Shown one piece after another: positions 1 to 8,575 of a stretch of DNA of 64,000 nt (positions are counted from its first letter, which is position 1; every line of letters begins with the position of its first letter). Location of the stretch: the NCBI RefSeq assembly GCF_014193255.1, contig NZ_JACHZB010000001.1, positions 1,210,018 through 1,274,017 on the forward strand. The letters run 5' to 3'. Origin of the DNA: Rhizobium sp. BK196 (GTDB taxonomy: Bacteria > Pseudomonadota > Alphaproteobacteria > Rhizobiales > Rhizobiaceae). Position numbers and translations under genes: made by a program. Under the pieces are notes generated by a model. The model did no database searches. It was not told where the DNA came from and worked only from the letters and a program-made list of their open reading frames with translations.

Positions 1-545
1 CGCCGCGCCCGGTCGATCTGAACCTTCACGGCCTTGAGAATGGTCCAGATACCGGGATAACCGGCAATCTGCGCGATCGCTTCGTGAAAGGCTTCATCCT
101 CTTCATGAAAGCCCGAGGCATTGCCGAGGGCTGCATGCGTCTTCTGCCGGGCGATGATCGCATCGAGCCGCGCTATATCGCCCTCCGTGCCAATTTTCGC
201 GGCCGTCTCGACCGTCGTTCCCTCGAGCGCCTTGCGCACAACGACTGCTTCCGGGATGGCCGAAACGGGCACGCGCGAAACCACCGTGCCGGACTGCGGA
301 TAGATGTCGACGAGCCCACCTTCGGAGAGTCTCAACAACGCCTCACGCACCGGCGTGCGGCTCACACCGAAATCCTCGGCGATCCGCTTTTCCTGCAACG
401 CCGTGCCCGGCGGGATTTTCAGCGACACAATATCGGCATGCAGCCGCTCGTGGATCGCCGCCGCCGTCGTCACGCGGCGGATCTTTCCGCCGGCATCGCG
501 CGGCGCCGGAAAGGCAAGGATTTCAGAGTCGGAGGCCTGCCGCAT
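1..545 (-). CDS. GntR-family (FCD-type) transcriptional regulator, C-terminus cut by window edge
   Basis: Reading the minus strand from the ATG at 545 gives an uninterrupted frame to base 1. The first 25 or so residues are a leader. A winged-helix GntR domain follows, with the typical stretches TAAAIHERLHADIVSLKIPPG, FGVSRTPVREALLRL and GLVDIYPQSGTVVSRV. The start of the all-helical ligand-binding FCD domain comes next (HEEDEAFHEAIA carries acidic and His residues of the kind that bind metal in this fold). The gene is divergent from the PotABCD-type importer that starts at 784, so local control of that importer is the simplest inference. The ligand cannot be told, and the remaining FCD part lies outside the window. 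Confidence 0.88.
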   Translation of the reverse strand, partial: MRQASDSEILAFPAPRDAGGKIRRVTTAAAIHERLHADIVSLKIPPGTALQEKRIAEDFGVSRTPVREALLRLSEGGLVDIYPQSGTVVSRVPVSAIPEAVVVRKALEGTTVETAAKIGTEGDIARLDAIIARQKTHAALGNASGFHEEDEAFHEAIAQIAGYPGIWTILKAVKVQIDRAR

Positions 546-561
546 GCATGATCTCAAGACG

Positions 562-589
562 TTGACACTTTCGTGCATACTAGTATATC
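562..589 (+). promoter_or_regulatory. Candidate sigma70 promoter for the importer operon with an embedded operator palindrome
   Basis: TTGACA at 562-567 is followed after 16 bases by TATATC at 584-589, a plausible -35/-10 pair pointing at the importer operon. The perfect 10-base palindrome ATACTAGTAT (577-586) overlaps the -10 end, a position where a repressor would block RNA polymerase. AT-rich palindromes with outer GTAT/ATAC character are typical GntR-family sites. The divergent gntR gene begins 17 bases from the -35, so autoregulation is also possible. This assignment is by eye only. The transcript would have a leader of nearly 190 bases (590-783) with no feature I recognise. Confidence 0.45.
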
Positions 590-783
590 AATTGAATTCT
601 GTTGCCAAGCCATGCCGCGGAGGAGAACGCCGGCATGGCGCTGCACCCGGAGGAACGCTTCGAGCTGCGAGCATTCGGATGCGCCGGAAAACCGGGGCAT
701 CGAGGCATGAGACGTGCATCGCGATGCAAACGAGCGGCGCTCGGGGCAAAGGCCGGCACCGCGCAAAGGAGGAGGAGGACGGA

Positions 784-1959
784 ATGAAGATCACACGCAG
801 AACCTTCGTCGGCGGAGCTGCCGGCGTCGCCGCGGCCGGAATGCTGCCGCTTCGCGCTTTCGCTCAGGCAAAAGCGCCGGCAAGCCCGGTAACCATCACC
901 ATCGTCGATGTCGCCGGCAACTTGGCGCTGACGCAAGGCATGTTCGAGAACTACGCCAAGGCAAAGCCCGAATTCGTCGCCAGCTTTTCCTTCACCAAGG
1001 CGCCTGCTCCGGAACTGCCGGCCAAGATCCAGGCCCAGCAGGCTGCCGGCAAGGTCGATATCGATCTCGTGCTGACCGGCACCGACGCGCTTTCGGCCGG
1101 TGTCGACCAGGGTCTCTGGGTCGACCTGTCCAGCAAGAAGTCCGCCCTTCCAAATCTTGAAAGCATCCTGCAGCCACAGGCATTCAAGATGCAGGCACTT
1201 GCCAAGGACCAGGGTGTCGTCATCACCTATTACCCGTCCGGCCCGCTGATTGAATATATGCCGGACAAGGTAGCGACCCCGCCGAAGTCGGCGCAGGAAC
1301 TGCTCGACTGGACGAAGCAGAACAAGAACAAGTTCCTCTATGCCCGCCCTGCAAACTCAGGCCCGGGCCGCACGCTGCTGATGGGCCTGCCCTACCTGCT
1401 CGGCGACAGCAATCCGCGCGACCCGGTCAACGGCTGGTCCAAGACCTGGGAATATCTGGCCGCGCTCGGCGAAAACATCGAATACTACCCGACCGGCACC
1501 GCCGTGGTCTTCAAGGAACTCGGCGAAGGTACGCGCGACATCGTCGCCACGACGACCGGTTGGGACATCAACCCTCGTGCCCTCGGCATCGTTCCTGAGG
1601 AAGCCAAGGTCGGCAAGCTCGAAGGCTTCCACTGGGTCACCGATGCGCATTATGCGGCGATCCCAAAGGGCGTCTCCGATGAGAAGGTCGGCGTTCTGCT
1701 GGACGTGCTGAACTTCATCTATCAGCCGCAGCAGCAAGCAATCGCCTATGATGCCGGCTACTTCTACCCAGGTCCGGCGGTAAAGGACGTCGCTCTCGAG
1801 ATGGCGCCTGCAGAAAGCCAGGAAACCATCAAGGAATTCGGCCGGCCGGAATATGCCGACTGGATCGCCGGCAACCCGTTGGAAGTGCCGCTCGAGCCCA
1901 AGCAACTCGTCCAGGCCTTCCGCATCTGGGACGAGAAGATCGGCGCCAAGAAGGGTTGA
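784..1959 (+). CDS. ABC transporter periplasmic substrate-binding protein (PotD/family 1 type)
   Basis: A 391-residue protein. The frame is open far upstream, but the ATG at 784 is chosen because a strong Shine-Dalgarno run (AGGAGGAGG) precedes it. The protein then begins with a twin-arginine signal peptide: TRRTFVGG, a hydrophobic stretch, then a cleavage region near residue 28 (AFAQA). The rest resembles family 1 extracellular solute-binding proteins of the spermidine/putrescine/iron/thiamine group. It is the first gene of an operon with an ATPase and two permeases of the same transporter type, so it captures the substrate in the periplasm. The substrate cannot be read from sequence. Export by Tat rather than Sec means it folds before export. 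Confidence 0.9.
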   Translation: MKITRRTFVGGAAGVAAAGMLPLRAFAQAKAPASPVTITIVDVAGNLALTQGMFENYAKAKPEFVASFSFTKAPAPELPAKIQAQQAAGKVDIDLVLTGTDALSAGVDQGLWVDLSSKKSALPNLESILQPQAFKMQALAKDQGVVITYYPSGPLIEYMPDKVATPPKSAQELLDWTKQNKNKFLYARPANSGPGRTLLMGLPYLLGDSNPRDPVNGWSKTWEYLAALGENIEYYPTGTAVVFKELGEGTRDIVATTTGWDINPRALGIVPEEAKVGKLEGFHWVTDAHYAAIPKGVSDEKVGVLLDVLNFIYQPQQQAIAYDAGYFYPGPAVKDVALEMAPAESQETIKEFGRPEYADWIAGNPLEVPLEPKQLVQAFRIWDEKIGAKKG

Positions 1960-1979
1960 TTGTTGGTGATCGAATTGAA

Positions 1980-2004
1980 CCGGCGCCGGGTATCTCGGCG
2001 CCGG
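1980..2004 (+). terminator. Intercistronic hairpin after the binding-protein gene
   Basis: CCGGCGCCG (1980-1988) and CGGCGCCGG (1996-2004) form a perfect 9-bp GC stem around a 7-base loop, followed by ATTTCT but no long T run. It lies between the binding-protein gene and the ATPase gene. Such hairpins usually cause partial termination or protect the upstream mRNA, letting the binding protein be made in excess over the membrane components. Confidence 0.6.
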
Positions 2005-2043
2005 ATTTCTAACGGCCATGATTGCCGATAAATGGAGATTGCA

Positions 2044-3138
2044 TTGACTTTGCCGGTTCAAAACGCAGCAGCAGCGTCATCGCGGAAAAGTGCGCGCCTT
2101 GAGCTTGATGGCATCAAGCGGTCCTTCGGCGCTTATAATGCCCTCGATGGGATCGATCTCACCGTTGAACCTGGCGAATTCATTGCACTTCTCGGCCCTT
2201 CCGGCTGCGGCAAGTCCACGGCGCTGAACTGCATCGCCGGCCTGCTTGGCCTGTCCGGCGGCGAAATCCGCCTCGGCGGCAATCGCATCGACCAATTGGA
2301 GCCGGAAAAGCGCGGCTTCGGCATGGTCTTCCAGAGCTATGCCCTCTTCCCACACATGAGCGTGCGCAAGAATGTCGGCTTCGGCCTTGCGATGCAGGGC
2401 ATTCGTGGTGCAGAGGCCGACAAGCGCGTCATCGATGCATTGGCGCTCGTGCGCCTCGAAAGCCAGGCAGACAAACTGCCCGGCCAGCTCTCAGGCGGCC
2501 AGCAGCAGCGAGTGGCCATTGCCCGCGCCATTGTCATCCGCCCGCCGATTGTCCTGATGGACGAGCCGCTCTCCAACCTCGACGCCAAGCTGCGCCTGGA
2601 AATGCGCGCCGAAATCCGCGGCATCCATGACCAGATCGGCTCGACGACCATCTACGTCACCCACGACCAGGACGAAGCTCTGTCGCTTGCCGACCGCATC
2701 GTTGTCATGAGCCAGGGCCATATCCAGCAGATCGGCACACCTCAGGATCTCTACCAGCGCCCGGTCAACCTCAACGTCGCTGATTTCATGGGCTTCCGCA
2801 CCCGCATTCCCGGCCGCGTCGTCTCCGTTTCCGGCGACGAAGCAGAAATCGAAGCCGCTGGCGCGCGGCTGACCGGCACCATGCGCGATACATTGAGGGT
2901 CGGCGATGCCGCAATGCTTTCCGTGCGCCCGGAAGATCTGGTTGCCACCGACGGTAGCGGCATTCCCGTCATTGTCGCGAGCACCGAATATCGCGGCCGT
3001 GCCTTCTTCGGCATGGCCCGCTCAGCGGAGGGATCGGAGCTATATTTCCGCTCCGATGATGCGCTGCCACGCGGCTCTGCCACCACTCTGCAGCCGGTCG
3101 CAGGCCGCTCGCTTGTCTTCAAAGGGGTGCCCGCATGA
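2044..3138 (+). CDS. ABC transporter ATP-binding protein (PotA/UgpC type)
   Basis: The ATPase of the importer, about 364 residues. Visible motifs are Walker [11 protein letters not shown]-loop VFQSYALF, signature LSGGQQQR, Walker [13 protein letters not shown] and H-loop [13 protein letters not shown]-terminal regulatory TOBE-like domain follows (from about residue 250, SVRPEDL). I prefer a TTG start at 2044 because GGAG (2034-2037) sits six bases before it. The in-frame ATG at 2032 has no ribosome-binding site and would add four residues. The 3' end overlaps the first permease gene by ATGA (3135-3138), indicating translational coupling. Confidence 0.92.
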   Translation: MTLPVQNAAAASSRKSARLELDGIKRSFGAYNALDGIDLTVEPGEFIALLGPSGCGKSTALNCIAGLLGLSGGEIRLGGNRIDQLEPEKRGFGMVFQSYALFPHMSVRKNVGFGLAMQGIRGAEADKRVIDALALVRLESQADKLPGQLSGGQQQRVAIARAIVIRPPIVLMDEPLSNLDAKLRLEMRAEIRGIHDQIGSTTIYVTHDQDEALSLADRIVVMSQGHIQQIGTPQDLYQRPVNLNVADFMGFRTRIPGRVVSVSGDEAEIEAAGARLTGTMRDTLRVGDAAMLSVRPEDLVATDGSGIPVIVASTEYRGRAFFGMARSAEGSELYFRSDDALPRGSATTLQPVAGRSLVFKGVPA

Positions 3139-4019
3139 ACGGCGGTCCCTCACTGAAAACCCGGCTTGCCGTTCAAGGCCTTGATGGCACAACATTGCTT
3201 GTGTTGCCTGGGCTGATCTTCATGATCGCCCTCTTCATCTACCCCTTCGTCTACGGCGTTGCGGATTCGCTGATGCCGAAGGATGGCGGCGTCTGGTACG
3301 AGAACTACACGAAGTTCTTCTCCGATCAGTTCCAATATGGCACCATCGCCAACACGATGTGGCTTGCCTTGCCGGTGACGATCGTCAACCTGGCCTTCGC
3401 AATCCCCGTCGCCTTCCGTGTCCGCCTGATGCGCCGCCAGCGGCTGCTGACGACGATCCTCGTGCTGCCGATCACTCTCGGCACGGTCTTCGTCGCCGAT
3501 GGCCTTTTGACCTATCTCGGCCCGCGCGGCTGGTTCAATCAGACGCTCATCCTCTTCGGAATTCTGGAATCGCCGATCAAGCTCACCAACAACTACTGGG
3601 GCGTTTTCGCCTCCCTGCTGATCACCGGCTTCCCCTTCGCCTTCCTGCTGACGCTCTCCTACATTACTGGCATCGACCCGGCGATCGAACAGGCCGCAGC
3701 AACCCTCGGCGCCAATCCGCGGCAGCGCTTCATACGCGTGTTCCTGCCGCTCCTGGTACCCGGCCTTGCCGTGACCTTCTGCTTGTCCTTCGTCCAGGCT
3801 TTTGCAGTCTTCCCCTCGGCCGTCCTGCTCGGCGCGCCGGCCGGCCCGACGCGCGTCATCTCAATTGCCGCCTATCAGGCCGCCTTCGAGCAATACGACC
3901 ATTCCTACGGCACGGCGATCGCCCTGATCATGGGCATGGTCGAGCTCATTGTTGTCGTCGCCGTTCTTGGCGCACGTTCCTTCTTCTACCGCGGCCCGGC
4001 CGGCGGCACGAAAGGTTGA
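3135..4019 (+). CDS. ABC transporter permease (PotB type)
   Basis: A 294-residue polytopic inner-membrane protein. Its hydrophobic segments alternate with short loops, and it carries the EAA-type cytoplasmic loop that docks on the ATPase (EQAAATLGANPRQRFIRV, then FLPLLVPGLA). Its start overlaps the ATPase stop. With the following gene it forms the heterodimeric pore of this importer. The family (BPD_transp_1) handles polyamines, iron, thiamine, phosphonates or opine-like compounds, so no substrate is claimed. Confidence 0.92.
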   Translation: MNGGPSLKTRLAVQGLDGTTLLVLPGLIFMIALFIYPFVYGVADSLMPKDGGVWYENYTKFFSDQFQYGTIANTMWLALPVTIVNLAFAIPVAFRVRLMRRQRLLTTILVLPITLGTVFVADGLLTYLGPRGWFNQTLILFGILESPIKLTNNYWGVFASLLITGFPFAFLLTLSYITGIDPAIEQAAATLGANPRQRFIRVFLPLLVPGLAVTFCLSFVQAFAVFPSAVLLGAPAGPTRVISIAAYQAAFEQYDHSYGTAIALIMGMVELIVVVAVLGARSFFYRGPAGGTKG

Positions 4020-4022
4020 GCC

Positions 4023-4865
4023 ATGATCCGTGACCAGGGCCTTACCTCGAAGATCTGGCGCATCGCCGTCTGGGCGCTTGCCACCCTTTTCGTCCTCAAT
4101 CTGCTGGCGGTCATCGCAGCCGTCATCCTCAATTCCTTTGCGACGCGCTGGCTCGGCACCTGGCTGCCGCGCGGCTGGACCGACCGCTGGTATTTCAGCG
4201 CCTGGAGTGAGTTTCAGCTCTCCAACGTTCTAATCGTCACTTTCGAGATGGTCTTCGTCGTCGTCATCATTTCAGGCATCCTCGGCGTGATGACCGCCTA
4301 CGCACTCGCGCGGCGCGACTTTCCCGGTAAGCGCGCCATCATCCTGCTCTTCCTGCTGCCGTTGCTGATCCCGCCGCTCACCTATGGCATTCCGCTGGCG
4401 ACCGTGCTGTACCAGCTCGGCCTCGGCGGTACCTTCTGGGGCGTGGTGCTGATCAACCTCGTGCCGTCCTTTCCCTTCGTCGTGCTGGTCATGATCCCCT
4501 TCATCGAGCAGATCGACCCGCGCATCGAGGCAGCCGCCCGTGTCTTCGGCGCCGGCACCACCAGCCTCTTTATCCGTATCCTGTTGCCGCTGCTGCTCCC
4601 CGGCATGCTGGCAGCACTTCTGCTCGTTCTGGTGCGCACGCTTGCCATGTTCGAGCTGACCTTCCTGATCGCAGGACCGCAGACCCAGACGCTCGTCGTT
4701 TCACTCTACTATGCTGTCTTTGCTTCAGGGGTGCGCGCCGGCCAGTCGATCGACGCGATGGCAGTGGTCTATATGGTGACGACACTCTTCTGGCTTGTCA
4801 TTGCGCTGCAATTCGTCAATCCGACACAGATCGTCGCTCGCGCCAAACAGCAATCGGCCCATTGA
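4023..4865 (+). CDS. ABC transporter permease (PotC type)
   Basis: The second permease subunit, 280 residues, begins three bases after the first permease stops. The docking loop is EAAARVFGAGTTSLFIRI, followed by LLPLLLPGML. A strongly hydrophobic N-terminus (WALATLFVLNLLAVIAAVIL) gives the first membrane span. It is the last gene of the operon: a bidirectional hairpin lies just after it and the next gene is convergent. Confidence 0.92.
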   Translation: MIRDQGLTSKIWRIAVWALATLFVLNLLAVIAAVILNSFATRWLGTWLPRGWTDRWYFSAWSEFQLSNVLIVTFEMVFVVVIISGILGVMTAYALARRDFPGKRAIILLFLLPLLIPPLTYGIPLATVLYQLGLGGTFWGVVLINLVPSFPFVVLVMIPFIEQIDPRIEAAARVFGAGTTSLFIRILLPLLLPGMLAALLLVLVRTLAMFELTFLIAGPQTQTLVVSLYYAVFASGVRAGQSIDAMAVVYMVTTLFWLVIALQFVNPTQIVARAKQQSAH

Positions 4866-4892
4866 GGCCCTCCAACCGGGAAGGCCCCTTGC

Positions 4893-4922
4893 GGATGCTG
4901 CTGCCGGAACCCAGCAGCAGCC
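4893..4922. terminator. Bidirectional terminator between the importer operon and ppk2
   Basis: GCTGCTG (4897-4903) pairs with CAGCAGC (4912-4918). Flanking T-A and GG-CC pairs extend the stem, with one mismatch. CTTTAAT follows on the plus strand. Its place between convergent genes supports a shared terminator. Confidence 0.6.
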
Positions 4923-4929
4923 TCTTTAA

Positions 4930-5838
4930 TCAATAAACTTCCGGAACATGCATTTCCGGCGGAACCGGGACGCGGTGATAATCGTCGTGACGCACGCGCT
5001 CGGGCAGCACGATTGCTTCCTTCGGAACGTCCTCATAAGGAACCTGGGTGAGGAGATGTGCGATGCAGTTGAGGCGTGCCCGCTTCTTGTCCACGGCCTG
5101 GACGACCCACCACGGAGCTTCAGGAATATGAGTGCGGTCCAGCATCTCTTCCTTGGCCTTGGTATACTCTTCCCAGTGGACACGGCTCTGAAGGTCCATC
5201 GGCGACAGCTTCCACTGCTTCAAGGGATCGTGAATGCGCATGTTGAAGCGGAATTCCTGCTCCTCGTCGGTAATCGAGAACCAGTACTTGATGAGAATGA
5301 TGCCGGAACGAACCAGCATGCGCTCGAATTCCGGCACGGAGCGAAAGAACTCTTCAAGTTCGTCCTTTGTGCAGAAGCCCATGACGCGCTCGACACCTGC
5401 ACGATTGTACCAGCTGCGGTCGAAGAGCACCATTTCGCCTGCCGACGGCAGGTGCGGCGTATAGCGTTGGAAATACCACTGATTCCGCTCGCGTTCGGTT
5501 GGTGCCGGAAGCGCCACGACGCGGCAGACGCGCGGATTGAGACGTTGAGTCACGCGCTTGATCGCACCGCCCTTGCCGGCGGAGTCGCGGCCCTCGAAAA
5601 GCACGACGACCTTGAGCTTCTTGTACTGAACCCAGTCCTGAAGGCGGACGAGCTCATGCTGCAGGCGGAAGAGTTCGCGGAAATAGAGCTTGCGGTCGAG
5701 CGTCTGTTCCGCGGGGCCGGACATCCCTTCGGCAACAAGCTCGTCGAGTCGGTCCTCCTCCATCTGCATTTCCAGCTCCTCATCGAAGCTGTCGGCAATC
5801 TCGTTCTTGATACGGTCGAGCTGAGTGTTTTCGATCAT
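4930..5838 (-). CDS. ppk2: Polyphosphate kinase 2
   Basis: A 302-residue soluble P-loop kinase of the PPK2 family, which transfers phosphate between polyphosphate and nucleotides (usually making GTP or ATP from NDP and polyP). Diagnostic features are the Walker A in VLFEGRDSAGKGGAIKR (about residue 80), the following RLNPR.CRVVALPAPTERE stretch, the lid-type Arg-rich segment and the Walker-B-like FDRSWYNRAGVERVMGF. Its length is normal for single-domain PPK2. The ATG at 5838 has a GGGAG ribosome-binding site. It is transcribed on its own, with murA upstream on the same strand 125 bases away. Confidence 0.95.
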   Translation of the reverse strand: MIENTQLDRIKNEIADSFDEELEMQMEEDRLDELVAEGMSGPAEQTLDRKLYFRELFRLQHELVRLQDWVQYKKLKVVVLFEGRDSAGKGGAIKRVTQRLNPRVCRVVALPAPTERERNQWYFQRYTPHLPSAGEMVLFDRSWYNRAGVERVMGFCTKDELEEFFRSVPEFERMLVRSGIILIKYWFSITDEEQEFRFNMRIHDPLKQWKLSPMDLQSRVHWEEYTKAKEEMLDRTHIPEAPWWVVQAVDKKRARLNCIAHLLTQVPYEDVPKEAIVLPERVRHDDYHRVPVPPEMHVPEVY

Positions 5839-5963
5839 GGCACGCTCCCTTCAATCTGCTCGATAAAGCACGTTCTCGCCATAGCTATATGACAGAGTTG
5901 CGACGATCGAAAATTTGCTTTGGCAAAACGCAAAATCGCAGCGTCTGAAGCCGATAGAACGGC

Positions 5964-7286
5964 TCAAGCCTCGCGCGGCGGCACGCGGGTGATGCGCGCG
6001 CCGAGTGCATTCAGGCGTTCTTCGATCCGCTCATAGCCGCGTTCAATCTGCTGAGCATTGTTGATGGCGCTAGTACCCTCAGCGCACATCGCGGCGATCA
6101 GCATCGCCATGCCGGCTCGGATATCGGGGCTCTCCACCTGCGCGGCGCGAAGCTTGGAAGGACCGGCGACGATCGCACGATGCGGGTCGCAGAGCACGAT
6201 GCGGGCGCCCATCGCGATCAGCTTGTCGACGAAGAACATTCGGCTTTCGAACATCTTCTCGAACATCAGCACCACGCCGTCGCATTGCGAGGCGGTGACG
6301 ATGGCAATCGACATCGTATCAGCGGGGAATGCGGGCCAGGGTTGATCCTCGATCTTTGGAATATGCCCGCCGAAATCCGGCTGGATCTTCATCTCCTGCC
6401 CTGCCGGCACCACGACATCATCGCCTTCGATACGGCAGCGGATGCCGAGACGCTCGAAGGTCATCAGTGTCGAACGCAGATGCTCCACGCCCGCTCGGCG
6501 GATAACGATCTCGGAACCGGTGACGGCAGCCAGGCCGATCAACGAACCGACCTCGTTGTGGTCAGGCCCGACACGGTGCGACGTGCTGCCAAATGGCTGG
6601 CCACCGTGGATGGTCATCGTATTGGTTCCGATACCCTCGATTTTCGCGCCCATCGCGATGAGGAAATGCGCGAGATCCTGAACATGCGGTTCGGATGCGC
6701 AGTTGCGCAGGATCGTCTTGCCTTCGGCAGCGACAGCCGCACAGAGCGCGTTTTCAGTCGCCGTGACTGAGGGTTCGTCGAGGAACACGTCCGCACCACG
6801 CAAATACTTTGCGCGAAAGCTGTAGGAGCCGTTGACACTGATCTCGGCGCCAAGCTGCTCCAATGCAAGGAAGTGAGTATCGACGCGGCGGCGGCCGATG
6901 ACATCACCGCCCGGCGGCGGCAAGGTGATTTCACCACAGCGCGCCAGCATCGGGCCGGCAAGCAGGATGGACGCGCGAATACGTGCGCAGAGGCCGGGAT
7001 CGAGATCGGCCGGCTTCAGGTCGCTTGCTTCGATCTGAAGTTCGTTGCGGCCGAGCCAGCGTGCCTTGGCGCCGACAGATTGGATCAGCTCGACCAGTGC
7101 TTCGACATCGCGGATGCGCGGCACATTTGTCAAATGCACGAGTTTATCGGTCAGCAGCGAGGCGGCGATGATCGGCAGGGCAGCGTTCTTGTTGCCGCTC
7201 GGTTGGATCTCGCCGGCAAGACGATGGCCGCCTTCAACAATGTATTGAATCCGCTCATGCGGCTGTGCCTGTGCCACTCTGGTCAT
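5964..7286 (-). CDS. murA: UDP-N-acetylglucosamine 1-carboxyvinyltransferase (MurA) with Asp at the catalytic-Cys position
   Basis: A 440-residue EPSP-synthase-fold enzyme that would transfer enolpyruvate from PEP to UDP-GlcNAc, the first committed step of peptidoglycan synthesis. GNKNAALPI (Lys33-Asn34) matches the substrate-binding KN pair, and the PWPAFPAD segment holds the conserved Asp. The active-site loop reads [11 protein letters not shown]: where most MurA have GGCxIG (Cys115 in E. coli), codon GAT gives Asp128. The Cys-to-Asp change is known from mycobacteria and Chlamydia, keeps activity and gives fosfomycin resistance. Because no cell-wall genes surround it, it is probably a second copy. 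A GTG at 7277 with AAGGA upstream is an alternative start giving a protein nearer the usual length. Confidence 0.9.
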   Translation of the reverse strand: MTRVAQAQPHERIQYIVEGGHRLAGEIQPSGNKNAALPIIAASLLTDKLVHLTNVPRIRDVEALVELIQSVGAKARWLGRNELQIEASDLKPADLDPGLCARIRASILLAGPMLARCGEITLPPPGGDVIGRRRVDTHFLALEQLGAEISVNGSYSFRAKYLRGADVFLDEPSVTATENALCAAVAAEGKTILRNCASEPHVQDLAHFLIAMGAKIEGIGTNTMTIHGGQPFGSTSHRVGPDHNEVGSLIGLAAVTGSEIVIRRAGVEHLRSTLMTFERLGIRCRIEGDDVVVPAGQEMKIQPDFGGHIPKIEDQPWPAFPADTMSIAIVTASQCDGVVLMFEKMFESRMFFVDKLIAMGARIVLCDPHRAIVAGPSKLRAAQVESPDIRAGMAMLIAAMCAEGTSAINNAQQIERGYERIEERLNALGARITRVPPREA

Positions 7287-7330
7287 CCTTGTTCGATTCG
7301 ATTTCTTGGGAGGATATCTGCGTTGTCATT

Positions 7331-7348
7331 GTGACATCGAGGTGTCAC
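7331..7348. promoter_or_regulatory. Candidate operator upstream of the murA paralogue
   Basis: GTGACA (7331-7336) and TGTCAC (7343-7348) form a perfect inverted repeat with a 6-base spacer, 45 bases before the murA start. The spacing fits one DNA turn, as expected for a dimeric regulator. No cognate regulator gene is adjacent, and the site is found by eye only. Confidence 0.35.
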
Positions 7349-7648
7349 CCATTGAGGAGTGCGACTGTTTTAAACGTTGCCCTGTCTGAACTGCCAGATG
7401 CAAGTCCACAGAATAAAGCCCGTTAGGCGGCGCTGCCGGTCGCAGTTCGCAGAAGAGTCAATCGGCGGGAGAATCGCTGCTGAAGGGGCTGAACGTCGTC
7501 CTGAACGGCACTTTCCCTCATAGGCGATTGCCGCGGTCAGGCGGACCGGACTTCAGGCCACCGGCAACATCGTTGCCACCGTATGCGGATAGAAGCTGGA
7601 CTGGCATTCTGACAGGGAACCCTTCTATGTCGCGGCGTGCCAGCTCCC
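7349..7648. other. Intergenic stretch between the DapA-like gene and murA, no gene seen
   Basis: About 300 bases without a convincing reading frame; short frames here lack ribosome-binding sites and protein-like composition. The only structure seen is a small hairpin, GGCAAC-ATC-GTTGCC (7563-7577), roughly 70 bases beyond the stop of the minus-strand DapA-like gene, which could be its terminator. Confidence 0.4.
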
Positions 7649-8575
7649 TCAGAAAACTGCGCGCGGATCAAGCCGCGCAAGACGGCGCAGGAGATAATCG
7701 ACCTCAGCCCGCGCTGTGGCGCTGAGCGCGCTTCCGGGCTTGCGCTGCGCATCCGAAGTAATGACGCCCCGGCGCATGAGGACATGCTTGCGGACGGCAA
7801 GGCCGACACCCAGCTGCTGCTCGTAGCGGATCAGCGGCAGATGGGCATCGAAGAGATCATGCGCCTCGTCGCGTTTTCCCGCGGCAAACAGATTGATCAG
7901 TTCGACCAGCATGTCTGGGAAACCGTAGCCGGTCATAGCGCCGTCAGCACCACGCTCCGGCTCGAAATCGAGGAACATTCCGCCATTGCCGCAGAGGATC
8001 GAGAAGGGGCGGAGATCGCCCGCCTTTTGCATTGCCCGCAGCTTCGAGATCTTCTCCAATCCCGGCCAGTCCTCATGCTTGAGCATGAGGCAGGAGGGAT
8101 GATCGGAAATGATCTTGGCAATCACGCCCGAGGACATCACGACTGTCAGCGTCAGTGGATAATCCTGCAGCACCCACGGAACGTCGGCCCCAACAGCGTC
8201 GACAGCCTGTGCGAAATACTGGACGATCTGCTCATCGGTGCGAAGCAGCGGTGTCGGAGCGATCATCACGCCGGCAGCCCCCATGTCCATCGCATCACGG
8301 GCGAGCGAACGCATGGCTGCAAAGCCGGGTGCGGAGACACCGACAACGACCGGCACTTTTGAACGGCCAACCACCTGGCGGATGATAGCTCGCGATTCCA
8401 CAGGCTCCAGTTTCGGTGCCTCGCCCATGATGCCGAGGATTGTCATGCCTGTAACGCCGCTGTCCTGATAAAACTCGGTCAGCCGGTCGATCGACGGCGT
8501 ATCGAGACTACCATCAGGCAGGAATGGCGTGGTTGCGATAGCGTAGACGCCCTTAGCGTCAGTCCCGAAGCTCAT
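7649..8575 (-). CDS. Dihydrodipicolinate synthase/N-acetylneuraminate lyase family protein
   Basis: A TIM-barrel class I aldolase-type enzyme of 308 residues that acts through a Lys Schiff base on a pyruvate-like keto acid. The Schiff-base Lys lies in CLMLKHEDWPGL and the assisting Tyr in LQDYPLTL. The usual GTTGE loop is GIMGE here, so it is unlikely to be the housekeeping DapA. The start at 8575 is chosen because its ATG overlaps the stop of the RraA-like gene (ATGA, 8572-8575), although the frame is open to 8590. It is the last gene of a coupled SDR / RraA-like / DapA-like operon opposite a LysR gene, which suggests catabolism of a small hydroxy- or keto-acid. Confidence 0.88.
   Translation of the reverse strand: MSFGTDAKGVYAIATTPFLPDGSLDTPSIDRLTEFYQDSGVTGMTILGIMGEAPKLEPVESRAIIRQVVGRSKVPVVVGVSAPGFAAMRSLARDAMDMGAAGVMIAPTPLLRTDEQIVQYFAQAVDAVGADVPWVLQDYPLTLTVVMSSGVIAKIISDHPSCLMLKHEDWPGLEKISKLRAMQKAGDLRPFSILCGNGGMFLDFEPERGADGAMTGYGFPDMLVELINLFAAGKRDEAHDLFDAHLPLIRYEQQLGVGLAVRKHVLMRRGVITSDAQRKPGSALSATARAEVDYLLRRLARLDPRAVF

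Noticed and set aside
304..783. Long in-frame upstream extension of the first binding-protein gene
   Set aside because: It lacks protein-like composition, is antisense to the GntR gene in part, and the strong ribosome-binding site and Tat signal place the start at 784.
4948..5892. Long plus-strand frame opposite ppk2
   Set aside because: It is the antisense shadow of ppk2; no ribosome-binding site or known motif.
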